Origin: Candidatus Equimonas faecalis | Lineage (GTDB): Bacteria; Bacteroidota; Bacteroidia; Bacteroidales; Bacteroidaceae | NCBI GenBank assembly: GCA_018066245.1 | Contig: JAGHRT010000057.1 | Location: 1-46,836, forward strand | DNA: 46,836 nucleotides | Reading direction: 5' to 3' | Shown here: positions 25,350-36,055 of the stretch, in pieces | How positions within the stretch are numbered: the first letter of the stretch is position 1 | How the letters are laid out: the number at the start of each line of letters is the position of its first letter | Translations under genes and position numbers: made by a program | The notes under the pieces: generated by a model | What the model saw: only the letters and a program-made list of their open reading frames with translations | What the model was told of the DNA's origin: nothing | Databases searched by the model: none

Positions 25350-28300
25350 ATGCGTAGATTGTTCCCTTTTCTTGCTTTCGCAATGCTCATTACCCTAAGC
25401 ATCGAAGCTAACACTCGCACAGAGACCGAGGCACAAGCCATCGCCGCGCAGTATTTTGCACGCCATTCCTCCACAGCCGCTCAGTTCACCCTGATGCCGC
25501 AGGCCACGGCTAGGCGCCTGCAGCTGGCGGGCAAGAACAAGCTTCCCAAGAAGCTCTCCACTCCATATTATATATATAACAAAGAAGGTGGGGGCTTTGT
25601 CATTGTGTCAGGCACCGATTGTCTGCCACCCGTCATTGCTCACTCAGACCATGGCACGATAGCTGCCTCCGCAGCCGCCCTTCCCGATGGCCTGCGCTAT
25701 TGGCTGGGCTTTGTTGCCGATGCCGCCGAATATGTGGAGCAGCATCCCGAGGCCGCTCTCACCGCTGCCGACTTGGCCAGCGACTATCGCAAGGACTATG
25801 CCCCCCTGCTGGGTGTCATCTCCTTCAACCAGAACTCACCCTACAACGATCAGTGCCCCGAGGACACCTATACGGGCTGTATGGCCACGGCTATGGCGCA
25901 GGTGATGGCCTATCACAAGTATCCCAATCATGGCGAGGGCTATGTCAGCGTCAATTACAATGGCCGCTCCTACGGTGTCAATCTTGCCGACTACACCTAT
26001 GACTGGTCCAAGATTCTCCCCACCTACAAAGGCTGGCAGGGCACTGCCGATGAACGGGCCGAAGTGGCCAAACTCCACTACCACGTAGGACTCAGCCTTC
26101 ACATGGAATACGGCGAGGAGGCCTCCGGATCCGTCAGCACCATGTACACTACAGCCTTGCGCGACCGCTTCGGTTACAATCGCAACACCATACTCATCAA
26201 CCGCGACGGCTACACCTACGGCGAGTGGATTGACATTCTCCTTGGCGAATTTGAAGCCAAACGACCGGTTATCTATGACGGCGTGTGCAATGACGGCGGC
26301 CATGCCTTCGTCATCGACGGCTACCGTGCCAGCGACGGTTTCTTCCATGTGAACTGGGGCTGGGAAGGCATGTCCGACGGCTACTACGACATCACGCTCC
26401 TCAATCCTCAGCAGACGGGCATAGGCGCCACGCTCTCCAGCGGCTTTACCACCTATCAGGATGCAGTCATCAACATCACGCCCGATGCAGATGCCCCCAC
26501 GAAGTACTATCTCCCCGTCCAGCCCTTCGGCGGACAGGGCAATATCACAAGTACCACGGGGACCGTGGAGCTGGGGCAGCAGGCCCGCCTCTCTTTCGAG
26601 AATATCTGCAACATGACCGACAAGAGTTTCTCGGCTGAATACGGAGCCCTGATTCTCAACCTCCAGGGTGAGGAAGTGGCCCGCATACCAGCCGGCACGG
26701 CTTCCGCCGGTGCCTCTACGATGAGCAGCAACAAGCACGTGGATGCCTATGGCGGCTACTGGACGGTACCCGCCGACCTTCGGGACGGCGACTATACGGT
26801 CTATATCTATATGAAGGAGAGCAGCCGCGACGACTATGCCGTCCTGCGCACAGCAATCAATACGCCCAATTTCGTCCGCCTCAGCGTAAAGGACGGTATG
26901 GCCACTTTCACTCTCGATGAACATACGCCCACGGGGCTCAAAGCCTCCGATTGGAGCTTCCAGCTGGGCGACATCGCCTACGGCACGGAGGGAATCAGCT
27001 GCACGATGACCAACGAGGGCAGCGAGGTGGAGCACGGATCGCTGCGTATTCAAGTGGATGTGCCCAACCAGCTCTCCCGCAATTACCAGATAGGCCCCGT
27101 CAGGCTTCTTCCCGGCGAGAGCCGGAAGGTGGAGTTCCCCATTCTTTGCAACGAGTATGGCGACTATCGCATACGCTCCATGGAGCTGGCACGCCACAAC
27201 AGCAGCGGGCTGGCTTCCATCGTGCCCCCGGGCTCACTCACTTTCAGCGTGCAGCGCACGGCTGAGGAAACAGTGCGGCAGCTGAATAGCCGGCTTGATA
27301 AGGTACAGGGTATCCTCAATAACTCCCGCGCCTCCGGCAATTATCCCGACGAGGCTTGCAGCACCCTGCAGGCCGTCATCGACGACACGCGCCGCACCCC
27401 CACAGATGGCCTCAGCGCAGATGCAGTGAAGGCTCTGATCGACCAGCTCAATGCTGCCCTCCTCGCTTTCTACAAGAGCCTGAACACCAGTGAGGCCGAG
27501 ACGACCTACTGGAGCTATATCGGCACGAACAGCGCGAATACGAGCTGGTGTCCGGGCGGTACCTCTCCCGTTTATTTCGGCATCAGCATACCCGCCCACG
27601 AACTCGCTCCCTACATTGGAGGGCAAATCACTGGCCTGCGCTGTCTCTTTGGCCAAAATCGCTGGTACACCTTCACAGGCGATGACCTTCGCCTGCGCAT
27701 CTTCCTGTTCGACTATGATGGTTCATACCCGGGCGACCGTATCCTGGCTTCCAGCGACGAATTCTCGCCCGAGAACTACGCCGTCTATGACAACTACCTG
27801 TTCAGCGAACCTTACACCATTGATGGCAGCGGACTTTTCTGCGTGGTGGAGATGACTGCCAAGTATGCCAGCTACTTCGGAGCCATGGGAGCCAGCAAGG
27901 AAACCATTATGCCCGGAGCCTGCTGGCTGAACAACGGCAACGGCTGGGAAGACCTCTACTACACCTACGGCAGCGAGGCCTCAGGTCTCGCCATTCAGAC
28001 TATCATCGTGGGTGGCACGAGTGTGATTGACGCCAAACTCTCTGGCATTAAGTCCACCCCCGTAGCCATTGGAGAAGACATCACGCTGACAGGCAAGCTC
28101 CAGAACATCAGCGCCGCACCCATCGAGGAGTACGAACTCTCCTGGAGCCACGATGGAGAAGGCCTCTCTTCCACCAAGTCCTTCACGCAGCATATCGAGG
28201 TGGGCAGCTCTGTCGATTTCTCCCTGACCATTCCCGGCTTCGAGACGGCCAAGCTTCACAATGTGCGCCTTTCCGTCACGAAGGTGAACGGACAACCCGA

Positions 28301-29222
28301 CGCCATCGCTGACAACAGCACCGTCGATGTGCCCGTGGCCGTGACGGCCCGCAAATATGCGCGAAACGTCGTGCTTGAAGAAGTAACGGGCACCTGGTGC
28401 GGCTTCTGTCCGCGCGGCTTCGCGGCCATCGACTACATGAAGGAGAACTATGGCACGCAGTTCATCCCCATAAGCATCCATACGGACGACCCCATGGCCT
28501 TCCCCAACCAGCGATATGCCCCCTTGCTCGTGGGACTTTCCACTGCACCGTCAGGCCTCATCAACCGCAACAGCTCCCTCTATACCTCCATGGACCTTGC
28601 CGTCGTTGAGAGGTTCTACAAGCAGGAACAGGCCAGCTGTATCGCCGACATCTCCTGCACAGCTACCTACGACGCGTCCAGCGACGAAGTGACCGTAGTC
28701 ACTTCCACCGAATTTGGCTACGACTTCACACAGGCCGACTACCGCATCGCCTATGTCGTGCTGGAAGACAACGTGGGGCCCTATGCGCAGCAGAACTTCT
28801 ATGCAGGTGGCAGTCAGGGTTATATGTATGGATGGGAAAGCAAGGCGGCCACCGTGCGCATGACCTACGACGACGTGGCCCGCGACCTACTTCCGGCCTA
28901 TACCGGATTGGAGGGAAGCGTGCCTTCCACCGTAGCTGGCGGCGAGACCTACGCCTACAGCCACACTTTCCAGCTCCCCCTCAATGTCGATAACCCCGAC
29001 AATGTGCGCATCGTGGCTCTCCTCCTCAATCCCACCACGGCAGAAATCATCAATGCCTGCCAGAGTAACCTCGTCCATAGCGATATTACGAGCCTCCCGT
29101 CCCCGCTGACCGTCCCCAATCAATCCTCCACATCCTACGACCTGCAGGGGCGCACCGTCAAAGACGGCTACCGAGGCATCTACCTCAAGCAAGGCCGCAA
29201 AGTCATACCGACAAATCGATAA
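25350..29222 (+). CDS. C10 (streptopain-like) cysteine peptidase fused to an Omp28/thioredoxin-like domain, secreted
   Basis: 1290 residues. A signal peptide (1-20) precedes a C10 prodomain (about 25-145; [18 protein letters not shown]). The peptidase core has catalytic Cys177 ([19 protein letters not shown]), His318 ([10 protein letters not shown]) and Asn335-Trp336 (HVNWGWEG). The long middle holds beta-rich repeats. At about 1010 starts a second module, [24 protein letters not shown] (Cys1017, Cys1020), matching Omp28-related proteins with a thioredoxin-like CxxC. The tail [23 protein letters not shown] resembles a type IX secretion signal. C10 enzymes such as SpeB and interpain cleave host proteins. 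The fused redox module could form or reduce disulfides in the enzyme or its substrates, which is inference. prfC follows 26 bases later. Confidence 0.9.
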   Translation: MRRLFPFLAFAMLITLSIEANTRTETEAQAIAAQYFARHSSTAAQFTLMPQATARRLQLAGKNKLPKKLSTPYYIYNKEGGGFVIVSGTDCLPPVIAHSDHGTIAASAAALPDGLRYWLGFVADAAEYVEQHPEAALTAADLASDYRKDYAPLLGVISFNQNSPYNDQCPEDTYTGCMATAMAQVMAYHKYPNHGEGYVSVNYNGRSYGVNLADYTYDWSKILPTYKGWQGTADERAEVAKLHYHVGLSLHMEYGEEASGSVSTMYTTALRDRFGYNRNTILINRDGYTYGEWIDILLGEFEAKRPVIYDGVCNDGGHAFVIDGYRASDGFFHVNWGWEGMSDGYYDITLLNPQQTGIGATLSSGFTTYQDAVINITPDADAPTKYYLPVQPFGGQGNITSTTGTVELGQQARLSFENICNMTDKSFSAEYGALILNLQGEEVARIPAGTASAGASTMSSNKHVDAYGGYWTVPADLRDGDYTVYIYMKESSRDDYAVLRTAINTPNFVRLSVKDGMATFTLDEHTPTGLKASDWSFQLGDIAYGTEGISCTMTNEGSEVEHGSLRIQVDVPNQLSRNYQIGPVRLLPGESRKVEFPILCNEYGDYRIRSMELARHNSSGLASIVPPGSLTFSVQRTAEETVRQLNSRLDKVQGILNNSRASGNYPDEACSTLQAVIDDTRRTPTDGLSADAVKALIDQLNAALLAFYKSLNTSEAETTYWSYIGTNSANTSWCPGGTSPVYFGISIPAHELAPYIGGQITGLRCLFGQNRWYTFTGDDLRLRIFLFDYDGSYPGDRILASSDEFSPENYAVYDNYLFSEPYTIDGSGLFCVVEMTAKYASYFGAMGASKETIMPGACWLNNGNGWEDLYYTYGSEASGLAIQTIIVGGTSVIDAKLSGIKSTPVAIGEDITLTGKLQNISAAPIEEYELSWSHDGEGLSSTKSFTQHIEVGSSVDFSLTIPGFETAKLHNVRLSVTKVNGQPDAIADNSTVDVPVAVTARKYARNVVLEEVTGTWCGFCPRGFAAIDYMKENYGTQFIPISIHTDDPMAFPNQRYAPLLVGLSTAPSGLINRNSSLYTSMDLAVVERFYKQEQASCIADISCTATYDASSDEVTVVTSTEFGYDFTQADYRIAYVVLEDNVGPYAQQNFYAGGSQGYMYGWESKAATVRMTYDDVARDLLPAYTGLEGSVPSTVAGGETYAYSHTFQLPLNVDNPDNVRIVALLLNPTTAEIINACQSNLVHSDITSLPSPLTVPNQSSTSYDLQGRTVKDGYRGIYLKQGRKVIPTNR

Positions 29223-29248
29223 AACGTCAAAAAAACGCAAAATCGCCG

Positions 29249-30859
29249 ATGAATTCCGAAATATCCCGCCGTCGTACATTCGCCATCATTTCCCATCCCG
29301 ATGCCGGCAAGACCACTCTCACCGAGAAGCTCCTTCTTTTCGGTGGCCAGATACAGGTGGCCGGTGCTGTTAAGAACAACAAAATCAAAAAGACCGCCAC
29401 ATCCGACTGGATGGACATCGAGAAGCAGCGCGGTATCTCCGTCACCACCTCCGTCATGGAGTTTGACTACACCCCCGAAGGCTCCGACGGTGCCCCCTAC
29501 AAGGTCAATATCCTCGACACCCCCGGCCACCAGGACTTCGCCGAAGACACCTTCCGCACCCTCACCGCCGTCGATTCCGCCATCATCGTTGTCGATAGCG
29601 CCAAAGGTGTAGAGCAGCAGACGCGCAAGCTCATGACCGTCTGCCGTATGCGCAAGACACCTGTCATCATCTTCATCAACAAGATGGACCGCGAAGGCAA
29701 GGATCCCTTTGACCTCCTCGACGAACTGGAAGAAGAGCTCCAAATTAAGGTGCGCCCCCTCACATGGCCCATCAATCAGGGCCAGCGCTTCAAGGGCGTG
29801 TATAACATCTACGAGCAGCAGCTCAACCTCTTCACACCCCACAAACAGAAAGTAACCGAGAAGGTGCCCATCGACATACTGTCCGATGAACTCGACAAAG
29901 CCGTGGGCGACCACGATGCCGCCAAACTCCGCGAAGACCTCGAACTCGTGGAAGGTGTCTATCCCGAGTTCAGTGTGGATTCCTATCTTGATGCCGAGGT
30001 GGCCCCCGTATTCTTCGGTTCCGCCCTCAACAACTTCGGCGTGCAGGAACTTCTCGACTGCTTCGTCAAGATTGCCCCCTACCCCCGCCCCGTCAAAGCC
30101 GAGGAGCGCAATGTAGAGCCCGACGAGCCCAAGTTCACCGGCTTCATCTTCAAGATTACCGCCAACATTGACCCCAACCACCGCTCCTGCATCGCCTTCT
30201 GCAAGGTATGCTCCGGCCGTTTCATCCGCAACGCCCCCTACCTCCATGTGCGCCAAGGCAAGACGGTGCGTTTCTCCTCCCCCACGCAGTTCATGGCCCA
30301 GCGCAAGGAAACCATCGACGAGGCATGGCCCGGCGACATCGTTGGCCTTCCCGACAACGGCATCTTCAAGATTGGCGACACCCTCACCGAGGGCGAAAAC
30401 CTCCATTTCCGCGGCCTCCCCTCCTTTTCACCCGAGATGTTCAAATACATAGAGAACGCCGACCCCATGAAGGCCAAGCAACTTGAGAAAGGTATTTCCC
30501 AGCTTATGGACGAAGGCGTGGCTCAGCTCTTCATCAACCAGTTCAATGGCCGTAAGGTCATCGGCACCGTAGGCCAACTCCAGTTTGAGGTCATCCAGTA
30601 TCGCCTTGAGAACGAGTACAACGCCAAGTGCCGCTGGGAGCCCGTCAGCCTCTACAAAGCCTGCTGGATAGAGAGCGACGACGAAGCCCAGCTCGCTGAG
30701 TTCAAACGCCGCAAGTACCAGTACATGGCCCTCGACCGCGAAGGTCGCGACGTATTCCTCGCCGACTCCGGCTACGTCCTCACTATGGCCCAGCAGGACT
30801 TCCCCAAAATACGCTTCCACTTCACCTCCGAGTTCCAAACCTCGGACACGGGAAATTAG
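29249..30859 (+). CDS. prfC: Peptide chain release factor 3
   Basis: 536 residues, the normal RF3 length. The GTPase motifs are G1 [13 protein letters not shown], the switch region [12 protein letters not shown]3 DTPGHQDF and G4 NKMDREG. Domains 2 and 3 follow, with [21 protein letters not shown] and [19 protein letters not shown]3 uses GTP to recycle RF1 and RF2 from the ribosome after termination. Its final codons and TAG stop already lie inside the first unit of a 16-bp tandem repeat, so the natural C-terminus may have been trimmed or replaced by repeat growth. Confidence 0.97.
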   Translation: MNSEISRRRTFAIISHPDAGKTTLTEKLLLFGGQIQVAGAVKNNKIKKTATSDWMDIEKQRGISVTTSVMEFDYTPEGSDGAPYKVNILDTPGHQDFAEDTFRTLTAVDSAIIVVDSAKGVEQQTRKLMTVCRMRKTPVIIFINKMDREGKDPFDLLDELEEELQIKVRPLTWPINQGQRFKGVYNIYEQQLNLFTPHKQKVTEKVPIDILSDELDKAVGDHDAAKLREDLELVEGVYPEFSVDSYLDAEVAPVFFGSALNNFGVQELLDCFVKIAPYPRPVKAEERNVEPDEPKFTGFIFKITANIDPNHRSCIAFCKVCSGRFIRNAPYLHVRQGKTVRFSSPTQFMAQRKETIDEAWPGDIVGLPDNGIFKIGDTLTEGENLHFRGLPSFSPEMFKYIENADPMKAKQLEKGISQLMDEGVAQLFINQFNGRKVIGTVGQLQFEVIQYRLENEYNAKCRWEPVSLYKACWIESDDEAQLAEFKRRKYQYMALDREGRDVFLADSGYVLTMAQQDFPKIRFHFTSEFQTSDTGN

Positions 30860-30910
30860 CAAATGAGGAAATTAGCAAATGAGGAAATTAGCAAATGAGG
30901 GAATTAGCCG
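30852..30910 (+). repeat. Three tandem 16-bp repeats (GAAATTAGCAAATGAG) overlapping the prfC stop
   Basis: Perfect units start at 30852, 30868 and 30884, followed by a partial GAATTAGCC. The prfC stop codon TAG at 30857-30859 is the TAG inside the first unit. The same word family occurs in several other spacers of this window. Confidence 0.85.
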
Positions 30911-30995
30911 TCCGCTAAATCTCCCATTGTTCGCTCTTTCACTGTTCACTATTCACTCTTAATTGATAACTCTTTACTTACTAATCCAGAACGCT

Positions 30996-31229
30996 ATGAC
31001 AAACGAAGAACGTTGGCACACATTCACCGCTCAGCTCCAAGCCCACATAGAGGCGCACCGCCATTGTCCCCCCAAAAACACAGCCCTGCACAACCAGATA
31101 AAGTATTACCGGAAAAAAATGAAAGCCGGTACGCTCACTGCCCCCCAAGCTCAACAGCTGATACGCATACTGAATATGCGCGACATGAACGAACATACCG
31201 GCGGACGGCGGAAAAAATCAGAAAATTAG
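30996..31229 (+). CDS. Helicase-associated (HA) domain miniprotein
   Basis: 77 residues from the ATG at 30996. An upstream TTG at 30963 is possible but adds residues that do not fit. The sequence ERWHTFTAQLQAHIEAHRHCPPK, then LHNQIKYYRKKMKAGTL and QQLIRILNM, resembles one copy of the helicase-associated domain: Trp start, His-x-His/Pro turn, xIxxxRKxxxxGxL. That domain is normally repeated at the C-terminus of large helicases, but here it stands alone. No helicase is nearby. It may bind nucleic acid; function unknown. Its TAG stop is embedded in an ATTAGCGAATGAG repeat word. Confidence 0.6.
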   Translation: MTNEERWHTFTAQLQAHIEAHRHCPPKNTALHNQIKYYRKKMKAGTLTAPQAQQLIRILNMRDMNEHTGGRRKKSEN

Positions 31230-31247
31230 CGAATGAGCCGCTAAATC
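31223..31247 (+). repeat. ATTAGCGAATGAG repeat word supplying a stop codon
   Basis: GAAAATTAGCGAATGAGCCG is a single degenerate copy of the repeat next to prfC. The TAG within it terminates the HA-domain gene. Confidence 0.5.
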
Positions 31248-31309
31248 CCCTCAATTCCTAAAATCCCTGTTCACAAAATAGGCCCTCTTGGCAGATGGCG
31301 CACGACTTC

Positions 31310-31759
31310 TTATATGAAGGATGCCGCTGCCTGAGGGCTCAGTGTGAAAAAGTCGGTATTTTTGAGTTTGAAGCCGAGGGAGGCGTAGAGGGCGCGGGCG
31401 GCTTGGCGGGAGGAACGGGAGGTGAGTTGCAGGGTGAGGGGGGCGTACTGTCGGCTGACTTCGAGGAGATGTGCCATGAGTTGCCGCCCGAGGTGCTGTC
31501 CGCGATATTCGGGGTGTACGACCACGTCTTCCACGCTGGCTTTTGCGCCCAGAGGCGAGGTGAAAAGGCACAGTGTGGCCGTGCCTACGATGCGTCCTTC
31601 TAATTCGGCCACATAGACATGGCAGTGGGGCGTGCTGACGACCTGCCGTAGCGCATCTTCGGTGCAGGGCGTGTCGCTCAGGTGGCTCATGAGTTCCTGC
31701 ATCTCGCGGATTGTGGTGGGCGTGAGGTTGAGGAGTTCGTGGATTATGGCGTTAGGCAT
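31310..31759 (-). CDS. GNAT family N-acetyltransferase
   Basis: 149 residues from the ATG at 31759; a TTG at 31771 is an in-frame alternative. The acetyl-CoA fold is clear: VYVAELEGRIVGTATLCLF (beta strands 2-4), SVEDVVVHPEYRGQHLGRQLMAHLLE (P-loop motif A, YRGQHLG) and ARALYASLGFKLKNTDFF (motif B). It transfers an acetyl group to an unknown amine, possibly a small molecule or a protein N-terminus. It begins 17 bases after the stop of the outer-membrane protein on the same strand, so it may be co-transcribed. Confidence 0.9.
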   Translation of the reverse strand: MPNAIIHELLNLTPTTIREMQELMSHLSDTPCTEDALRQVVSTPHCHVYVAELEGRIVGTATLCLFTSPLGAKASVEDVVVHPEYRGQHLGRQLMAHLLEVSRQYAPLTLQLTSRSSRQAARALYASLGFKLKNTDFFTLSPQAAASFI

Positions 31760-31776
31760 GGGTTGAGGCAATCCGG

Positions 31777-34743
31777 TTATTTTTTATGGCTGTTGAATTT
31801 ATAGCTTAGGTGGAGCATGGCGTAGGCGGGGAGGGAGTTTACCCATGTCTCCGTGAGGCCTTGGGCGTTGAGGGTGCGCTGCACGTTGGAGAACTGATGC
31901 AGGAGGTCGTAGCCCACGAGTTTCAGCGTCCATGCCTTGCCTTTGCCGAAACTGCGGGACAGGTTGGCGTTCCAGAGCAGATGGTTGTCGTTCATACTGT
32001 GGTCGTCGTAGCCGCGGCGATGGTACATCGTGAGTTCGGTACCGGCTGTGAGGCCTTTCCAAAATTCCTTGGCCGTGAAGGAGAAGGTGTAGTGAATGTC
32101 GAAGGTGGAGCGCGTGTGGTAGCCGGGGCGTTGCGACGTGGCGTAGTTGTAGTCGAGGTTGCCCTGAAGGAAGGCGGTAATCTTTCCTTTCATGTATTGC
32201 GGACGCACGTTGAGGGATGCCGTGATGTTGTTTACGACGGAACGTTGGGCGTCCTGTATGCCGTCGGGGCTTATGAGGTCCACGCTGTGGTAATAGTTGG
32301 CCGAGGGATTTACGACGCAGCTGAAGGGCTTCTCCTTGGGTGTAAAGCCGAGGCGCAGGGCAGCGCTGGCTGTGTAGTTGCCGTTGATGTTTTCGGGGCG
32401 GTAGATGTAGAGGCCTGTGGCGGCGTTATAGGTCATGGCTTGGGCGATGCTGCGCATCTGTCGGTTGTAGGACAGATGCAGGTTGTAGTAACCGTTGTCG
32501 CTATGTCGCCAAAGGACGAGGAGCACCTGGTGCTGGTAGCTGCTCTGCAGGTTGGGATTGCCGTAGTAGTGGCGTAGCGGGTCGGTGACGTCGCGTATGT
32601 CCAAGAGGTGTTGGCCTTCGGGAGTGTTGTGTTGGAGGGAGTAATTCAGGATGATGTTGCCCTTTTGCGGCTCGGCCTTGCCCTTCTGACTGCGGGGCAC
32701 GTAACTGTAGGAAATCCTCACGCGAGGGTCGAGGAAGGTGTAGTGGCGGCTTACGCTGCGGTTCTCGGCACGGGTGTCGGAGTAGTATCTGCCGGCAAAT
32801 TGGATTTCCGTGCCTACCGCTGCCGACCATGTATCTTCCTTTGATGAGAATATGAGGAGGGGCACGATTTTGTGCGTGTTGTTGCGCTTTTTGCTGTGGT
32901 AGGTGTTGTCCAGGTCGATGGCTTGCTCCTTCCAGCCGGACATGGAGGGAAGAACGTCCAGGGCGGTGCTGTCGGCACGTTCCAGACGGTAGAGCGTTTT
33001 GTCATTCTCGGAACTGCTGTGGTCGTAGCTGTAGCTGAATTGGTATGAGAACCACTCCGCCGGCGTCTTTCCGTAGTCATAGAGCGCGGCGCTGGCATCG
33101 AAGTCCCAGCTGGGTTGGAGCGTGTAGCGGTGGCGGTAGTCGTCGGGTGTCGTGCCGTTGTAGCGCAGGTCGTAGATGTCGAAGGAGGTGGAGGAGCGAT
33201 GGTTGTACCGGACATTGGCGTAGGCGTTGATGGTATTGCCCGTCCAGGGGGAGTTGAAGTAGGTGTATGCCGAAAGGTTGGATATCCACGTGTCGCTACG
33301 GCTGGTGGTGGTGTTGCGCAGACGGTTGACGAGCATCTGCTGCAGGCGGGGCGATGTGGGCGACAGGAAGATGCTGTCGAGCGAGGCGCCGCGAGTGGCA
33401 TCCATAGGGTCGCCGTTGAAGAGGGCGGAGATGACATCGGCATCGCGGTCGTAGTGGGCGTATGAAAGGTTGGGTTGCACGCTCCACATGTACTTGGGTT
33501 TCATGCAGCGTATCCCATTGTTGAAATCAATCTGCAAGTTCTTCGATGTGGATGTGTTGCGGCTGCGATTGAAGGCGTCGCCGCTGAGCGCGAAGGTGGT
33601 GGATGAGGTTACGGATTCAGATTCTGTCTTATTGTGTTGGAACTGCAGTTGTCCGTTGTATTCCACTTTGGTCTTCTTGCCCTCGATGTTGAGGTTGAGC
33701 CCAGCGATGGAGGTGCGCGTCACGCCGCTCATGAAGGAACTCTCTTGCCACGAGCCTTGGGCGTCGGCAGAGGATAGGTCGTTGTAGTTGTTGAGGTTGG
33801 CGAAGAATCCCAGCCGCGAGTGGTCGGTGTAGCGTATGCCGAAGAGGCGTCCCATGTAGTTGAGGCGTGTGTCGCCCCCACCGTAGGCAGGGCCGAGGGC
33901 GGCTTCCACGTTGGTCAGAAATCCCGTGTTGTATTGCCGCTTGAGGCGCACGTCGAGGGCTTTGTCCCATTGCAGGGTGTCCTGATGCGTGAGGCCTTTG
34001 CGCAGGTAGGCACCGTCGGGGGCTTTGTGGTAGATGCGAATGTCTTTGACGGTATAGGCGGGCAGGTTCTGAAGCGCTACGGTGGGGTCGCCCTTGAAGA
34101 AGTCCTTGCCGTTGACAAGGAGTTCGGGCACGTATTCGCCATTGTGGTAAATCTTGCCGCCGTCGCGTATTTCAAGGCCGGGCATCATCTGTATGAGGCC
34201 GTCGAGCATACTGCCTTCCGCCACCTGGAAGGCATCGGCGTTATAGACGACCGTGTCGCCCTTCATCATCATTTTGATGCGGGTGCTCGTCACTTCGGCT
34301 TCCCCTAAATTGCGCACGAACTTGCGTTGGAGAAAGACGTCCTTCATTGTCCATTCCTCCGTGCGCCTTCCGTAGCGCTTCGCGGGAATATTGAGCGCCT
34401 GCTCCTCCTGCGTGTAGCCGTGTCGGTCGAAGCAGATGACGTAGTTGCCGGCCGGTATTTTGAAGGCGTAGCGCAGGCGGTACACCTTTGGCCAGTACTT
34501 GGCCGCCATTTCACGCTGGGTAGAGTCCTTTATGGTGTTGAGTACATCGGTACAGAGTGTGTCGAGCAGCAGGGTGGCGTGGTCGATGGTGTAGAGCCGC
34601 ACACGGATGCTGTCGAGGTACTGGCGTGAGAAACTGTCAAGCACATTGCCTGATACTCCCACGCTGTCGCTTTTCTCCGCCGCCGAGGCAGAAAAAGGCA
34701 TTAGTAGGAACAGAAGGGCTGCAAGGAGGAAGGGTCGCTTCAT
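31777..34743 (-). CDS. Large outer-membrane TonB-receptor-like beta-barrel protein
   Basis: 988 residues from the ATG at 34743, which begins a clear signal peptide (MKRPFLLAALLFLLMPFSASA). An upstream open frame to 35004 belongs to the overlapping serine dehydratase strand region and is not used. The N-terminal part is a carboxypeptidase-regulatory-like beta sandwich (about 30-130; GNVLDSFSRQYLDSIRVRLYTI). A plug-like domain follows (about 150-240; GSMLDGLIQMMPGLEIRDGG, VNGKDFFKGDPTVALQNLPA). The rest is a large barrel rich in aromatic strands. No SusD partner is next to it, so it is likely a non-Sus barrel of the Bacteroidota OMP_b-brl_3 type. Ligand unknown. Confidence 0.85.
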   Translation of the reverse strand: MKRPFLLAALLFLLMPFSASAAEKSDSVGVSGNVLDSFSRQYLDSIRVRLYTIDHATLLLDTLCTDVLNTIKDSTQREMAAKYWPKVYRLRYAFKIPAGNYVICFDRHGYTQEEQALNIPAKRYGRRTEEWTMKDVFLQRKFVRNLGEAEVTSTRIKMMMKGDTVVYNADAFQVAEGSMLDGLIQMMPGLEIRDGGKIYHNGEYVPELLVNGKDFFKGDPTVALQNLPAYTVKDIRIYHKAPDGAYLRKGLTHQDTLQWDKALDVRLKRQYNTGFLTNVEAALGPAYGGGDTRLNYMGRLFGIRYTDHSRLGFFANLNNYNDLSSADAQGSWQESSFMSGVTRTSIAGLNLNIEGKKTKVEYNGQLQFQHNKTESESVTSSTTFALSGDAFNRSRNTSTSKNLQIDFNNGIRCMKPKYMWSVQPNLSYAHYDRDADVISALFNGDPMDATRGASLDSIFLSPTSPRLQQMLVNRLRNTTTSRSDTWISNLSAYTYFNSPWTGNTINAYANVRYNHRSSTSFDIYDLRYNGTTPDDYRHRYTLQPSWDFDASAALYDYGKTPAEWFSYQFSYSYDHSSSENDKTLYRLERADSTALDVLPSMSGWKEQAIDLDNTYHSKKRNNTHKIVPLLIFSSKEDTWSAAVGTEIQFAGRYYSDTRAENRSVSRHYTFLDPRVRISYSYVPRSQKGKAEPQKGNIILNYSLQHNTPEGQHLLDIRDVTDPLRHYYGNPNLQSSYQHQVLLVLWRHSDNGYYNLHLSYNRQMRSIAQAMTYNAATGLYIYRPENINGNYTASAALRLGFTPKEKPFSCVVNPSANYYHSVDLISPDGIQDAQRSVVNNITASLNVRPQYMKGKITAFLQGNLDYNYATSQRPGYHTRSTFDIHYTFSFTAKEFWKGLTAGTELTMYHRRGYDDHSMNDNHLLWNANLSRSFGKGKAWTLKLVGYDLLHQFSNVQRTLNAQGLTETWVNSLPAYAMLHLSYKFNSHKK

Positions 34744-34780
34744 GGCGGGATGCGGTAAAATGGGGGGAGGCGTGCGCCTA

Positions 34781-36001
34781 TTATGCTTTGGGATGCCCGT
34801 GGCGTAGTTCAAACTCTTTGGCAAGGCCGCCTTCTGCGGTTTCGCGGTAGAGGGAGGGGAGGTCCTTGCCTGTCTGACGCATGATATTGACGGCTTGGTC
34901 GAAGCTGACGCGATGGTGGCCTTCGGCGTAGGTGGCGTAGATGTTGCAGTCGAGGGCTCGGGCGGCAGCATGGGCGTTGCGCTCGATGCAGGGCACTTGC
35001 ACAAGTCCGCAGACGGGGTCGCAGGTCATGCCGAAATGATGCTCAAGTCCCATTTCGGCGGCGTATTCGGTGGCGGCCAGAGAACCTCCGAAACAGTAGT
35101 TGGCTGCTGCGGCAGCCATGGCGCATGCCACGCCTACTTCGGCTTGACAGCCGGCTTCGGCTCCGCTGATTGAGCCGCAGGTCTTGGCTATGTTGCCCAC
35201 GAGGCCGGCTGTGGCGAGGGCGTGGAGTATGCGTTTGCGCGGGAACTGGCGTGATTTGCTCAGGTGGTAGAGCACGGCGGGCACTACGCCGCAGCTTCCG
35301 CAGGTGGGGGCGGTTACGATGTGGCCGCCTGAAGCGTTTTCTTCGGAGGCCGCCAGGGCATAGGAAAACACGAGGCCGCGTGTCTGGAGGTTGGTGCTGT
35401 AGCCGCAGGCCTTGATGTAGAACTGTGGAGCTTTACGGCGCAGGTGGAGAGGGCCGGGCAGTACGCCTTCGGTTTCTAATCCGCGCTCGATGCAGCGGCA
35501 CATTATTTCCCAGCACTCGTCGAGGTAATCCCAAATGTCGGGTGCTTCATACTGATTGACGTATTCCCAATAGCTTTGCCCGCGCTCAATGCACCAGTCT
35601 TTTATGGCAAGCAGGCTTGAGAGGGGATAGACGTCGGGTGTCTCGGAGGAGGGTTTGCCTTCTTCCTGGAGTGCGCCGCCGCCTACGCTATAGACAAGCC
35701 ACGGGTCGTAGGGGTTCTTGTCTTCGCCGATGGCTTCGAACTGGATGGCGTTGGGATGGAAGGGCTTGACTTCTTCGGGACGCCACACGATGTCGGTTCG
35801 TTCTTGGCCGAGTATGCTGTAGAGGGCCTTGTCGGTGAGGTGGCCGCGACCGGTGGCGGCGAGGGAGCCGTAGAGGGTGATGCGGAAGGCTTTGGCTTCG
35901 GGGTGGCGTTTTTGGTAGATGTGGGCGGCGGCGCGTGGCCCCATGGTGTGGCTGGAGGAGGGGCCGTGGCCTATGCGGTAAAGCTCACGAAGGGATTTCA
36001 T
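34781..36001 (-). CDS. sdaA: L-serine dehydratase, iron-sulfur type, single chain
   Basis: 406 residues from the ATG at 36001 (MKSLRELYRIGHGPSSSHTMGP), the family's conserved N-terminus. The alpha part carries the Fe-S ligands: TAPTCGSCGVVPAVLYHL, KTCGSISGAEAGCQAEVG and MTCDPVCGLVQVPCIERNA. The enzyme converts L-serine to pyruvate and ammonia by a 4Fe-4S cluster mechanism, typical for amino-acid-using anaerobes and oxygen sensitive. The outer-membrane gene follows after 37 bases. Confidence 0.95.
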   Translation of the reverse strand: MKSLRELYRIGHGPSSSHTMGPRAAAHIYQKRHPEAKAFRITLYGSLAATGRGHLTDKALYSILGQERTDIVWRPEEVKPFHPNAIQFEAIGEDKNPYDPWLVYSVGGGALQEEGKPSSETPDVYPLSSLLAIKDWCIERGQSYWEYVNQYEAPDIWDYLDECWEIMCRCIERGLETEGVLPGPLHLRRKAPQFYIKACGYSTNLQTRGLVFSYALAASEENASGGHIVTAPTCGSCGVVPAVLYHLSKSRQFPRKRILHALATAGLVGNIAKTCGSISGAEAGCQAEVGVACAMAAAAANYCFGGSLAATEYAAEMGLEHHFGMTCDPVCGLVQVPCIERNAHAAARALDCNIYATYAEGHHRVSFDQAVNIMRQTGKDLPSLYRETAEGGLAKEFELRHGHPKA

Positions 36002-36009
36002 GGGAGGGG

Positions 36010-36031
36010 AATTTAGCAAATTAGGGAATTA
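36010..36031. repeat. ATTTAGCAAATTAGGGAATTAGG repeat word upstream of sdaA
   Basis: A degenerate copy of the ATTAGCAAAT family lies directly before the serine dehydratase start codon and next to a CTCCCC palindrome. Confidence 0.5.
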
Positions 36032-36055
36032 GGAACCCTCTCCGCCCTTCGGGCA

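Noticed and set aside
34744..35004. An N-terminal extension of 87 codons on the outer-membrane receptor-like gene
   Set aside because: The extension overlaps the end of sdaA, is Pro/Ser/Thr-rich shadow sequence, and a canonical signal peptide begins at the ATG at 34743.
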